Assembly: GCF_001874525.1 (NCBI RefSeq)
Contig: NZ_LKAQ01000004.1
Coordinates: 2,694,730 to 2,758,729 of the forward strand
Direction of reading: 5' to 3'
From: Pseudodesulfovibrio hydrargyri
GTDB taxonomy: Bacteria > Desulfobacterota > Desulfovibrionia > Desulfovibrionales > Desulfovibrionaceae
Length of the DNA stretch: 64,000 nt
Positions within the stretch are counted from its first letter, which is position 1. Every line of letters begins with the position of its first letter. Positions 32,590 through 41,155 of this stretch are shown piece by piece. The position numbers and the translations under genes were made by a program. The notes beneath the pieces are model-generated. The model saw nothing but the letters and a program-made list of their open reading frames with translations, was not told the origin of the DNA and ran no database searches.

Positions 32590-35500
32590 CTAAATTTCAA
32601 AAAGCATCTCGAGATCGTCGCGGGTCAGGCTCTTCAGGGCGGACTGTCCGGGGATGATCGCTTCGGCCACGTCCTTCTTCTGCTCCTGGAGCTTGAGGAT
32701 GCGTTCTTCCACCGTGTTCTGGCAAATCATCTTGTAGGCGAAGACCTGGCGCTTCTGGCCGATGCGGTGCGTGCGGTCCGTGGCCTGGTTCTCCACGGCC
32801 GGGTTCCACCACGGGTCGTAGTGGATGACGTAGTCCGCGCTGGTCAGGTTCAGGCCGGTGCCGCCCGCCTTGAGCGAGATGAGGAAGATGGGGATGTCCG
32901 GGTTGTCGTTGAACCGGTCCACCTGCTCGAAGCGGTCCTTGGACGAGCCGTCCAGGTAGGCAAAGGGAATCTCGCGGATTTGCAGCCAGTTGCGGATGAC
33001 GTGGAGCATCTGCACGAACTGCGAGAAGACGAGCACCTTGTGGCCGCCGTCGATGATGTCCACCACCAGGTCCTTGAAGGCGTCGAACTTGCCGGACGGC
33101 AGGTTGGTGGACACGCCGGGCATGTCTAGCTTGAGCAGGCGCGGGTGGCAGCAGATCTGCCGCAGTTTGAGCAGGGCGTCCAGGATGGACATCTGGCTCT
33201 TGGCCATGCCCTTCTCGTCCACGTCCCTGAGGACCTGGTCCTTGAGCTTCTTGGCCAGGGCGTTGTACAGCTCGCGCTGCTCGTCCACCAGGTCGCAGTA
33301 GTGGGTGGTCTCGATCTTGGGCGGCAGGTCCTTGGCCACCTCGGCCTTGGTCCGCCGCAGGATGAACGGCTTGACCCGGGTGCGCAGGTAGTCCAGCGTC
33401 TCCTCGTCGCCGTCCTTGATGGGCTTGACGATGCCGCGCTGGAACGAGTGCTGGGAACCCAGGAAGCCGGGCATGAGAAATTCGAACAGGGACCAGAGCT
33501 CGAACAGGTTGTTTTCGATGGGTGTGCCCGACAGGCAGACGCGCAGCCCGGCGTCGAGCTTGCGCACCGAGCGGGCGGTGATGGTATTCGGGTTCTTGAT
33601 GTTCTGGGCCTCGTCCAGGATGACGCTGGCGTACTCGTACTTGAGCAGCTCGTCCAGGTCGCGCCGCAGCAGGGCGTAGGTGGTGATGACCAGGTGCGAG
33701 CCCTTGATGTGCTGGAACAGTCCCTCGCGTTTGGCCCCGTAAATGGTCAGCCGCCTCAGGTTCGGCACGAACTTTTGCGCCTCGCGCTCCCAGTTGGGCA
33801 GCACCGAGGTGGGCACGATGATCAGGTTGGGGCCGTCCACGCCGTTGTCCACCAGGGACTGGATGTAGGACAGGGTCTGGATGGTCTTGCCCAGGCCCAT
33901 CTCGTCGGCCAGGATGCCGCCGAAGCCGTACTCGCGCAGGAAGTTCAGATAGCTCAACCCCTGGATCTGGTAGGGGCGCAGGGTGGCCTGCAGCTCCTTG
34001 GGCTGGGCGACGATCTTGATCTGGTCGAAGTTGTTGATCTTCTCGCGCAGCTTGACGAAAAATTCATCGGTCTGGGCCTGGGGCAGGTCTTCCAGGATCT
34101 TTTCGAGCACCGGGGCCTCGAACTGGTTGAACTGCTGTTTGGGCGCCTTTTCAGGGTCGAAGCCCAGGGCCTTGAGCTTGTGGCCGAGCTTGTTCAGCCA
34201 GGACTCGGGCAGGCTGGTGTAGGAGCCGTCCTTGAGCTGGACGTAGCGCTTGCCCTTGGTCCACGCCTCCCAGATGACCTCGATGGGCACCCGCTGGTCG
34301 TCGTACTGGACCGACAGCTCGAGGTTGAACCACTTGTCCTCCTCGTCGCTCTCCACCTCGGCCACCACCTGGGGCTGCGTGGTGCGCACCTTGTAGCGGG
34401 TCAGGTTCTGCTCACCGTAGACCCGGTAGGCCTCGACGAGCTGCGGGTAGAAGTCGAGCAGGAAATTGATGGCCTCCTCCTGCTCCATGAACCAGATGTG
34501 GTTGTTCCTGGGCTGGAAATTCATGTCCTGGAGCTCGGTCAGCAGCCGTGCCTCCTCGTCCTGGGCGCGCCGGATGAGGTAGGACTTGCCGCCGTCGTGG
34601 TAGGAACCGGTCTGCAGGTCCGGGTTGGGGCCGGGCATGATGAATTCGCCGTGCTCGTTGGTGTAGATGTTCTGGATCTTGAGCACGAGCAGGGAGCCTT
34701 CCTCGTCCAGGTAGAGCTTGGGATCGTAGTCCGCGTCCTGGAAGATGGGGCCCACGCGCTCCAGAAAGTCCTCCTGGCCGTAGAGGTCGCTGACCGGAAT
34801 CTGGGTCCAGACGCGGTCCAGGAACTCGGACACGTCGGCGTGGGGCACGATGGGCTTCTGCTCGACCATGCCCTGGACCAGCTTGGGGTCCAGCCCGGTC
34901 TGCACCGGGTAGAAGGAGTTCTTGTAGTAGACCCACAGAGGTAGCCGTCCGTAGAAATAGATCTCCTCCTCATCGGTGATGGGGAAGGGCATCTTGTCCT
35001 CTCTGGCCAGCAGGATGTCGAAGGACAGGCCGTCCTCGCTCAGTGCGGGCGAGAGCTTCAGCTGCATGGTCTTGGACTCGATGGTCACGGGCTGGTCGGT
35101 CTCGCGCAGGTAGAGGTAGTACTCGTTCTTGACCGCGCGGAAGAACCAGGAGTGCAAGCCCGCCGGAATTTCCACCTTGTGGCCCCAGTAGTCGAGGTAG
35201 TGGCCGATCTGCTCGGCCACGCCGGGCAGGGCCGGGGAGGTGTCGCACCAGTCCTGGTTCTCCACGATCTGGGCCAGGGTGACCTCGTTTTGTACCTGGG
35301 AGATGCCGGATTTGTTCTGGCGGGCGCGGAAAAAGGCGACCTGCAGGCGGCCGAGTTCGGGGTAGATGCGGTAGATGAGATAGTGCCTTCCTGCCTCGGG
35401 CTCGAGCTCGGTGGCGAAGAACGGGCGGAAGGTCTGGCGCCAGTCAGTGCGCGGGGTGGGCATCTCGCCGCCGGAATCGGTGTCCAGGGATTTGAGCAGC

Positions 35501-35799
35501 TTGACCGCCGTGGCGGCCACGTGACGGCAGACCCCGGAAAAGGAATCCGGGCAGTTGCAGTAGTAATTGATGGTCTTGTCGGACAGGTTCAGCCCGATTT
35601 CCGAGGTGTAATTCTGGAAATCGTCGCCCTGCACCTGGCCGTCGATGTCCCAATACTGTTCCCGTTTCTTGAGGTCCAGTTTGGAAACGCCGTTCTCGGC
35701 CACGATCCCATGGGCGCTTTCCAGGATGTAATCCGGAACGCTGTCCCCTATGAAATCCTGCAGTATGGATTTGACTATCTGTTCTTCACCGCTACTCAT
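32590..35799 (-). CDS. SNF2-family DEAD/DEAH helicase with SWIM zinc finger
   Basis: A protein of about 1069 residues. Near the N-terminus is a SWIM finger (Cys81-x-Cys83-x7-Cys91-x-His93; YYCNCPDSFSGVCRH). The middle 450 residues are not clearly assignable and probably form a bacterial SNF2-associated domain. The C-terminal 480 residues form the two RecA lobes: LADEMGLGKTIQ (Walker A), VILDEAQN (Walker B), CLSGTPIENN, and the second-lobe motifs VFSQF and DPWWNPAVENQATDRTHRIGQ. It is an ATP-driven DNA translocase in the style of RapA/Rad54-like remodelers. ATG 35799 is preferred to GTG 35811, though neither has a clear ribosome-binding site. Confidence 0.92.
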   Translation of the reverse strand: MSSGEEQIVKSILQDFIGDSVPDYILESAHGIVAENGVSKLDLKKREQYWDIDGQVQGDDFQNYTSEIGLNLSDKTINYYCNCPDSFSGVCRHVAATAVKLLKSLDTDSGGEMPTPRTDWRQTFRPFFATELEPEAGRHYLIYRIYPELGRLQVAFFRARQNKSGISQVQNEVTLAQIVENQDWCDTSPALPGVAEQIGHYLDYWGHKVEIPAGLHSWFFRAVKNEYYLYLRETDQPVTIESKTMQLKLSPALSEDGLSFDILLAREDKMPFPITDEEEIYFYGRLPLWVYYKNSFYPVQTGLDPKLVQGMVEQKPIVPHADVSEFLDRVWTQIPVSDLYGQEDFLERVGPIFQDADYDPKLYLDEEGSLLVLKIQNIYTNEHGEFIMPGPNPDLQTGSYHDGGKSYLIRRAQDEEARLLTELQDMNFQPRNNHIWFMEQEEAINFLLDFYPQLVEAYRVYGEQNLTRYKVRTTQPQVVAEVESDEEDKWFNLELSVQYDDQRVPIEVIWEAWTKGKRYVQLKDGSYTSLPESWLNKLGHKLKALGFDPEKAPKQQFNQFEAPVLEKILEDLPQAQTDEFFVKLREKINNFDQIKIVAQPKELQATLRPYQIQGLSYLNFLREYGFGGILADEMGLGKTIQTLSYIQSLVDNGVDGPNLIIVPTSVLPNWEREAQKFVPNLRRLTIYGAKREGLFQHIKGSHLVITTYALLRRDLDELLKYEYASVILDEAQNIKNPNTITARSVRKLDAGLRVCLSGTPIENNLFELWSLFEFLMPGFLGSQHSFQRGIVKPIKDGDEETLDYLRTRVKPFILRRTKAEVAKDLPPKIETTHYCDLVDEQRELYNALAKKLKDQVLRDVDEKGMAKSQMSILDALLKLRQICCHPRLLKLDMPGVSTNLPSGKFDAFKDLVVDIIDGGHKVLVFSQFVQMLHVIRNWLQIREIPFAYLDGSSKDRFEQVDRFNDNPDIPIFLISLKAGGTGLNLTSADYVIHYDPWWNPAVENQATDRTHRIGQKRQVFAYKMICQNTVEERILKLQEQKKDVAEAIIPGQSALKSLTRDDLEMLFEI

Positions 35800-35997
35800 C
35801 GAAAGTCTCACGAAATCATCACGTCAATAAAATCGAACAGAACTTCTTACATATAACTCCGGCAATGGGCAAGCTGGATTTGTTTCCCCCCGCGTCCATG
35901 TGGACCCTTGGCTTTTCGCACCCGTTGGTCCATACTGGGAACGTCTGCCATGCTCGCATAATTGTATGGTCCAACCAAATTGTTTTTGCAAGGGAAA

Positions 35998-37635
35998 ATG
36001 AGACTCGAGAACCTGCTAGCGACCCTGCTCTGCCTGATGCTTTTGACCGCCTGTTCCGACGGCGGGGGACCGGCCACGCCCGTGTCCCCGGTCAACCCGG
36101 CGGACGTTCCGGCCGAGCCCGAACAGGGCGGCACCCTGGTCCAGTCCATGCTCGGCGAACCGAGCAACCTGATCACCATCCTGTCCTCGGATCAGCCCTC
36201 CCATACGATCGGGGGCCAGATCTACGTCAGCCTGCTCAAGTACGACAAGGACATCAACCTGGTGCCCTTCGCGGCCGAGTCCTACGAGGTTCTGGACGGC
36301 GGCAAACTGCTCCGGTTCAAGTTGCGTGAGGACATCTACTGGACCGACGGGGTCCAGCTCACGGCCGACGACGTGGAGTTCACCTACCGGCTGACCATCG
36401 ATCCCAAGACGCCCACGGCCTATGCGGGCAACTTCAAGCTGGTCAAGGAGTTCCGCAAGACCGGCAGGTTCTCCTTCGAGGTGACCTACGATCAGCCGTT
36501 CGCCAAGGCGCTGGTCTCCTGGGCCACGGACATCCTGCCCAAACATCTCCTGGAAGGGGAGAACATCGTCGACACCAAGTATAGCCGCCAGCCCGTGGGG
36601 GCCGGGCCGTACATGCTCAAGGAGTGGATCGCGGGCAGCCGGATCGTGCTCGAGGCCAATCCGAACTATTTCGAGGGCAAGCCGTACATCGACCGCCTGG
36701 TCTACCGCATGATCCCGGACATGGGCACCCAGTTCCTGGAGCTCAAGGCGGGCAACCTCGACATGATGGGGCTGGACCCGTTGCAGTACCTCTACCAGAC
36801 CTCGGGGCCGGGCTGGGACGGCGGCTTCCGCAAGTTCAAGTTCCTCTCCTTCGGCTATTCCTTTCTGGGTTTCAATTTCAAGCATCCCTTTTTCCAGGAC
36901 GCGCGCGTGCGCCAGGCCATCGACTACGCCATCGACCGGCGGGAACTGGTCAAGGGCGTGCTCTACGGGCTGGGCGAGGCGGCCAACGGGCCGTACAAGC
37001 CGGGCACCTGGCAGTATGACGTGAACGTCAGGCCGCGTCCCTTCGACCCGGACAAGGCCCGCGAACTCCTGGCCGAGGCGGGCTGGACCGACTCGGACGG
37101 CGACGGCTGGCTGGACAAGGACGGCAAGCGGTTCGCCTTCTCCATCATCACCAACCAGGGCAACACCCAGCGGATCAAGACCGGGGTCATCCTGCAGCAG
37201 CGGCTCAAGGACATCGGCATCCAGGTCTCCCTGCGCACGGTGGAGTGGGCCGCGTTCATCAAGGAGTTCATTGACAAGGGCCGGTTCGACGCTATTATCC
37301 TGGGATGGAACATCCTGCAGGACCCTGACATCTACAACGTCTGGCACTCGTCGCAGGCCGTGGACGGGGGGCTCAACTTCATCCGCTACATCAACCCGGA
37401 ACTGGACGAACTGCTCGATCGCGGGCGGCATCTGGTCCGGGAGGAGGAGCGCAAGCCCATCTACGACCGGGTGCAGCAGATCCTGCACGACGAAGTGCCC
37501 TATTGCTTTCTCTACATCCCCATGTCCCTGCCCATCGTTCAGGCCCGGATACAGAATATCAAGGCGGCTCCGGCGGGGATAGGCTACAATTCCGAGAAGT
37601 GGTGGATACCGCGCAGGCTGCAGCATCAGCCGTAA
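35998..37635 (+). CDS. Peptide/oligopeptide-binding lipoprotein (family 5 solute-binding protein)
   Basis: A 545-residue periplasmic lipoprotein of the DppA/OppA family. The signal peptide ends in a lipobox (LMLLTAC, Cys19), then a short Pro/Val spacer, then GGTLVQSMLGEPSNL and YDKDINLVPFAAESYEV. Other family segments are GLTPDDVEF-like QLTADDVEFTYRLT, GAGPYMLKEW and RVRQAIDYAIDR. ATG 35998 has AAGGG just upstream. No permease or ATPase gene is adjacent, so this binder is an orphan. It may feed a permease elsewhere or sense peptides; its neighbour is the stringent-response enzyme. Confidence 0.92.
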   Translation: MRLENLLATLLCLMLLTACSDGGGPATPVSPVNPADVPAEPEQGGTLVQSMLGEPSNLITILSSDQPSHTIGGQIYVSLLKYDKDINLVPFAAESYEVLDGGKLLRFKLREDIYWTDGVQLTADDVEFTYRLTIDPKTPTAYAGNFKLVKEFRKTGRFSFEVTYDQPFAKALVSWATDILPKHLLEGENIVDTKYSRQPVGAGPYMLKEWIAGSRIVLEANPNYFEGKPYIDRLVYRMIPDMGTQFLELKAGNLDMMGLDPLQYLYQTSGPGWDGGFRKFKFLSFGYSFLGFNFKHPFFQDARVRQAIDYAIDRRELVKGVLYGLGEAANGPYKPGTWQYDVNVRPRPFDPDKARELLAEAGWTDSDGDGWLDKDGKRFAFSIITNQGNTQRIKTGVILQQRLKDIGIQVSLRTVEWAAFIKEFIDKGRFDAIILGWNILQDPDIYNVWHSSQAVDGGLNFIRYINPELDELLDRGRHLVREEERKPIYDRVQQILHDEVPYCFLYIPMSLPIVQARIQNIKAAPAGIGYNSEKWWIPRRLQHQP

Positions 37636-37650
37636 GACGGACGGACATAC

Positions 37651-39855
37651 ATGATTCGCATCAATGAAATCACCGACAAGGTGGCCTCATACATCAAGGA
37701 GCCCGACCTGGACCTGATCCAGCGGGCCTACGTCTTTTCCGCCCAGGCCCACGACGGCGTGGTCCGGCGCTCGGGCGAGCCGTACATCTCCCATCCCATG
37801 AACGTGGCCTTTCTGCTGGCCGACATGCAGCTGGACGAGGCCACCGTGGCCGCCGGGCTGCTGCACGACACGGTGGAGGACACGGACACCACCGTGGACG
37901 AGATCGAGGAGCTGTTCGGCTCGGACGTTGCCGACATCGTGGACGGGGTGACCAAGATCAGCAAGATGGACTTCGAGTCCAAGGCCGTGCAGCAGGCCGA
38001 GAACATCCGCAAGCTCATCCTGGCCATGGCCGAGGACATCCGCGTGCTCATGGTCAAGCTGGCCGACCGGCTGCACAACATGCGCACGCTCAAGTACATG
38101 AAGCCGGTCAAGCGGCGGCTCATCGCCCAGGAGACCCAGGACATCTACGCGCCCCTGGCCAACCGGCTCGGCCTGCACCGGGTCAAGACCGAGTTGGAGG
38201 ACCTCTGCCTGCAGTACCTCAAGCCGGACGTGTTCGCGCAGCTCTCCGACGCCGTGCACGAGCACCGGGCAGCGGGCGAGCCGTACATCGAGAAGGTCAT
38301 CGAACTGATCTCGGACATGCTCAAGGTGAACAGGATCAAGGGCCGGGTCTTCGGCCGGACCAAGCATCTGCACTCCATCCAGGTCAAGATGGAGCAGCAG
38401 GGGCTGACCTTCGACGAGATATACGACCTCATCGCCTTCAGGGTCATCGTCAACTCGCTCAAGGACTGCTACGCCGTGCTCGGCCTGATCCACGCGGCCT
38501 GGCGGCCCGTGCCCGGCCGGTTCAAGGACTATATTTCCATCCCCAAGGCGAACATGTACCAGTCCCTGCACACCACGGTCATGGGGCCCGAAGGGGAGCG
38601 CATCGAGATTCAGATCCGCACCGAGGAGATGCACCGCATCGCCGAAAACGGCGTGGCCGCCCACTGGCAGTACAAGGAAGTGGGCAAGGGGGCCAAGCGT
38701 GGCAAGACCGCGGGCCGGCGCGACGCCGAGCGGTACACCTGGCTCAAGCAGATCATGGACTGGCAGCGCGAGCTGTCCGATCCGCGCGAGTTCATGTCCT
38801 CCCTGCGGCTGGAGATGTTCCAGGAAGAGGTCTACGTGTTCACGCCAAACGGCGACATCAAGGAGCTGCCGGACGGGGCCACGCCCGTGGACTTCGCCTA
38901 TTCCATCCACTCCGAGGTGGGCGACATCTGCGCCGGGGCCAAGGTCAACGGACGCATCGTGCCCCTGCAATACCGGCTGCAGAACGGCGATTCGGTGGAG
39001 ATCATCACCGACAAGAACCGCGTGCCCAGCCGCGACTGGCTCAAGTTCGTCAAGACCGCCAAGGCCCGGACCCGGATCAAGCACTACATCCGCACCGTGG
39101 AAAAGGAACGTGCCATCAACCTGGCCAAGGAGATGCTCGAGAAGGAAGGCCGCCGGGTGGGCATCAACGTGCAGAAGGCCATCAAGGACGGCGAACTGAC
39201 CAAGCTGGCCGCGGAGTTCAACTGCGGCAGCCTGGACGAGCTGCTGACCCAGATCGGCTTCTCGCGCTACACCCCGCGCAAGGTCATAAAGCGGCTGTAC
39301 GCGGTCCTGCACGGCGAGACCCTGGACGAGCGCAAGGTCAGGGAAAAGGGCGAGCAGCCCGAACCCGAAGAGGAGCCGATCGTCGCCTCGGGCGTGGAGA
39401 TCGGCAAGAAGCCCAAGGCGGACGGATTGCAGATATCCGGCGTGGACAACGTGCTCGTGCGCTTCGCCAGCTGCTGCAACCCGCTGCCCGGCGAGCCGAT
39501 CATCGGCTACATCACCCGTGGCCGGGGCGTGACCGTGCACCGCATCGACTGCCCCAACGTCGGCAATTTCGAGGACGAGCGCCTCATCCAGGTCAGCTGG
39601 GAGGGCGTGGAGGAGAAGCCGTATCCGGCCAAGGTCAAGATCAAGTGCCTGAACAAGCCCGGCATGCTCGGGCGCATCTGCAACATGCTCGCGGACATGG
39701 ACGTGAACATCGACTCCGGCAACTTCGAGTCCAAGGTGGACGGCACCTCGCTGCTCAACTTTACCGTGGAGGTCAAGGACCTGGACCAGCTCTATTCGGC
39801 CCTGGCCGAAGTCAAGAAGCTCAAGGCGGTCACCGAGGCCATCCGCGTCTCCTGA
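37651..39855 (+). CDS. rsh: Bifunctional (p)ppGpp synthetase/hydrolase (RelA/SpoT homologue)
   Basis: A 734-residue stringent-response enzyme. The hydrolase HD domain is intact (ISHPM with His48, HDTVEDTD with His72-Asp73), so it should break down as well as make (p)ppGpp. The synthetase region follows at about 230-340 (RVFGRTKHLHSIQVKM, FKDYISIPKANMYQSLHTTV). TGS is at about 385-450, a zinc-finger/helical region has FASCCNPLPGEPIIGYITRGRGVTVHR, and an ACT domain ends the protein (660-734). It starts 15 bases after the peptide binder, so the two are probably co-transcribed. A strong terminator follows. Confidence 0.96.
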   Translation: MIRINEITDKVASYIKEPDLDLIQRAYVFSAQAHDGVVRRSGEPYISHPMNVAFLLADMQLDEATVAAGLLHDTVEDTDTTVDEIEELFGSDVADIVDGVTKISKMDFESKAVQQAENIRKLILAMAEDIRVLMVKLADRLHNMRTLKYMKPVKRRLIAQETQDIYAPLANRLGLHRVKTELEDLCLQYLKPDVFAQLSDAVHEHRAAGEPYIEKVIELISDMLKVNRIKGRVFGRTKHLHSIQVKMEQQGLTFDEIYDLIAFRVIVNSLKDCYAVLGLIHAAWRPVPGRFKDYISIPKANMYQSLHTTVMGPEGERIEIQIRTEEMHRIAENGVAAHWQYKEVGKGAKRGKTAGRRDAERYTWLKQIMDWQRELSDPREFMSSLRLEMFQEEVYVFTPNGDIKELPDGATPVDFAYSIHSEVGDICAGAKVNGRIVPLQYRLQNGDSVEIITDKNRVPSRDWLKFVKTAKARTRIKHYIRTVEKERAINLAKEMLEKEGRRVGINVQKAIKDGELTKLAAEFNCGSLDELLTQIGFSRYTPRKVIKRLYAVLHGETLDERKVREKGEQPEPEEEPIVASGVEIGKKPKADGLQISGVDNVLVRFASCCNPLPGEPIIGYITRGRGVTVHRIDCPNVGNFEDERLIQVSWEGVEEKPYPAKVKIKCLNKPGMLGRICNMLADMDVNIDSGNFESKVDGTSLLNFTVEVKDLDQLYSALAEVKKLKAVTEAIRVS

Positions 39856-39878
39856 CCGGAGGAATCCAGATAGACGGC

Positions 39879-39911
39879 AAAAGGCCCGCTTTTGAGCGGG
39901 CCTTTTCTTTT
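39879..39911 (+). terminator. Rho-independent terminator after rsh
   Basis: AAAAGGCCCGCT (39879-39890) pairs with AGCGGGCCTTTT (39895-39906), loop TTTG, followed by CTTTT. The A-rich left arm means it can also end the convergent minus-strand gene. Confidence 0.93.
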
Positions 39912-39926
39912 GGGGGGCGCAGAGGG

Positions 39927-40271
39927 CTAGTTGATGGTCCGGATCCGGATCGTGTACTCTTGGACCGATCCCCGGTTGGTGTACCGTTCCTTGACCATCA
40001 CGGGGCGACGGACCGGGACGCGGCGTCCGGCCACATGGCGCGCCCGGTGATGGTGGAACCGCTGTCCGTAACGGTGGCCCGGGCGGGGGGCCCATTGCGC
40101 ATGGCGGTGTACGTTCCTGTGCCCCCAACCCGGTCCATGAACCATGGTCCGAGGCATGACCATGTGTCTGGCCTGGCCCGGCGGGATCCGGTGGTTGCCG
40201 GGACCGGCCCAGGCCGGGGCGGAAAGGGTGAGCAGGCACAGGGTCACGGTGATGAAGAGAATGCGTCGCAT
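39927..40271 (-). CDS. Secreted His/Arg/Pro-rich small protein
   Basis: A 114-residue exported protein with a clear signal peptide (MRRILFITVTLCLLTLSAPAWA). The mature part is short, very basic and rich in His and Arg (for example RFHHHRARHVAGRR), with a strand-like C-terminus (VQEYTIRIRTIN). I do not recognise a family. The histidines could bind metal (nickel, zinc or copper) in the periplasm. AGGAG precedes ATG 40271. It sits alone between the rsh terminator and cytochrome c3. Confidence 0.72.
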   Translation of the reverse strand: MRRILFITVTLCLLTLSAPAWAGPGNHRIPPGQARHMVMPRTMVHGPGWGHRNVHRHAQWAPRPGHRYGQRFHHHRARHVAGRRVPVRRPVMVKERYTNRGSVQEYTIRIRTIN

Positions 40272-40450
40272 GGTGTCTCCTGGTGTTGCGGGTTGCGTCG
40301 CCTGACACAAGGCAAGGGGTGTGCCGTTGGTAACACGCTGAATTAAAGGTTCTTAATGACAGCATCTCAGTGGGTGAAGCGCAGTGTTTGCGCACGCGAG
40401 CGCCAGGTTGGAACGGTCCGCCCGTCGGCCGGGGGAGGGGGAGCAACGGG

Positions 40451-40478
40451 AAGACCCCGCCTGGCGGAGCGGGGTCTT
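40451..40478. terminator. Hairpin downstream of cytochrome c3
   Basis: AAGACCCCGC (40451-40460) pairs with GCGGGGTCTT (40469-40478). No T-run lies on the minus-strand side, so it may protect the mRNA end rather than terminate. Confidence 0.45.
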
Positions 40479-40513
40479 CGGCTTGGGGAGGATGTTGGGG
40501 ATGGTCGTATGGC

Positions 40514-40906
40514 TTACTTTTCGTGGCACTGGCCGCAGCTCACCGGCACCGCCTTGCCCGCCTTCTTCAGGGGCTTGTGGCAGCCGACACAGCTGCGGTC
40601 GGAGTTCTTGGCGTGGAAGGCCGTGTAGAAAGCGGTCTCGCCCTTCTTGCCGGGTTGGTCGTGGCAGCCGGGTGCCGCACAGCTTTGGATTTCGGACTTG
40701 CCGTCCCAGGTGTGGTGACAGGTGACGCACAGGACGTCGGCCGCGCCGTGCCGTGCGTGGGAAAAACCGACCAGGGCCTTGCTCGCCTTGATCCCCTCAG
40801 GCGGGCCGAGTCTGAGATCGCCGGGCGCCTGTGGGGCGGCCGGGGCCAGGCTCGCGCCCAGGAGCAACGCGCAGAGGGACAGGGTGACGGTCGAAAAGCG
40901 GGACAT
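40514..40906 (-). CDS. Tetrahaem cytochrome c3 (class III)
   Basis: A 130-residue periplasmic cytochrome with a signal peptide ending near ALA-PAAPQAP. Four haem-binding sites: CVTCH (60-64), CAAPGCH (76-82, the CX4CH type), CVGCH (106-110) and CGQCH (124-128). Axial histidines include His50 and His53 in FSHARHG and His65. This is the low-potential electron carrier between periplasmic hydrogenases or formate dehydrogenases and membrane complexes in Desulfovibrio. In several known c3 proteins the fourth site is also CX4CH; here it is CX2CH. An inverted repeat lies about 80-115 bases upstream of its start. Confidence 0.95.
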   Translation of the reverse strand: MSRFSTVTLSLCALLLGASLAPAAPQAPGDLRLGPPEGIKASKALVGFSHARHGAADVLCVTCHHTWDGKSEIQSCAAPGCHDQPGKKGETAFYTAFHAKNSDRSCVGCHKPLKKAGKAVPVSCGQCHEK

Positions 40907-40983
40907 GCGAACCTCCAGCGGTTGTCGTTGAATGCCGCAATGTCCGTCGCAATGGACGTGCCAAGAGAAACATTTTGTTATTC

Positions 40984-41021
40984 CGGTACGTTGTAATCAC
41001 ATGAAAACGCGCAACGTACCG
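40984..41021. promoter_or_regulatory. 10-base inverted repeat upstream of cytochrome c3
   Basis: CGGTACGTTG (40984-40993) faces CAACGTACCG (41012-41021) across 18 bases, followed by TTTTT on the plus strand. There is no plus-strand gene for a terminator to serve, so a regulator site for the cytochrome c3 promoter is a reasonable reading. Confidence 0.5.
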
Positions 41022-41097
41022 TTTTTGCGCGCCCTTGCGCAGATTTGCCGGACAGGAACCGTGCCCGGGCAGGGAAAGAGGGCGGCGTGCCGGAAAC

Positions 41098-41129
41098 AAA
41101 AAAGGGGGAGCGCGTCGGCGCTCCCCCTT
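41098..41129 (-). terminator. Rho-independent terminator after the fused permease gene
   Basis: AAGGGGGAGCGC (41102-41113) pairs with GCGCTCCCCCTT (41118-41129) with a GTCG loop. The plus-strand A-run before it gives the minus transcript a U-run. Confidence 0.92.
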
Positions 41130-41155
41130 CCGTATGGCGTTGTCGCGGACCGCGG

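Noticed and set aside
40524..40539. TGGCAC inside the cytochrome c3 gene as a sigma-54 promoter
   Set aside because: The -12 block reads GCAGC, and it is within coding sequence with no gene properly placed downstream.
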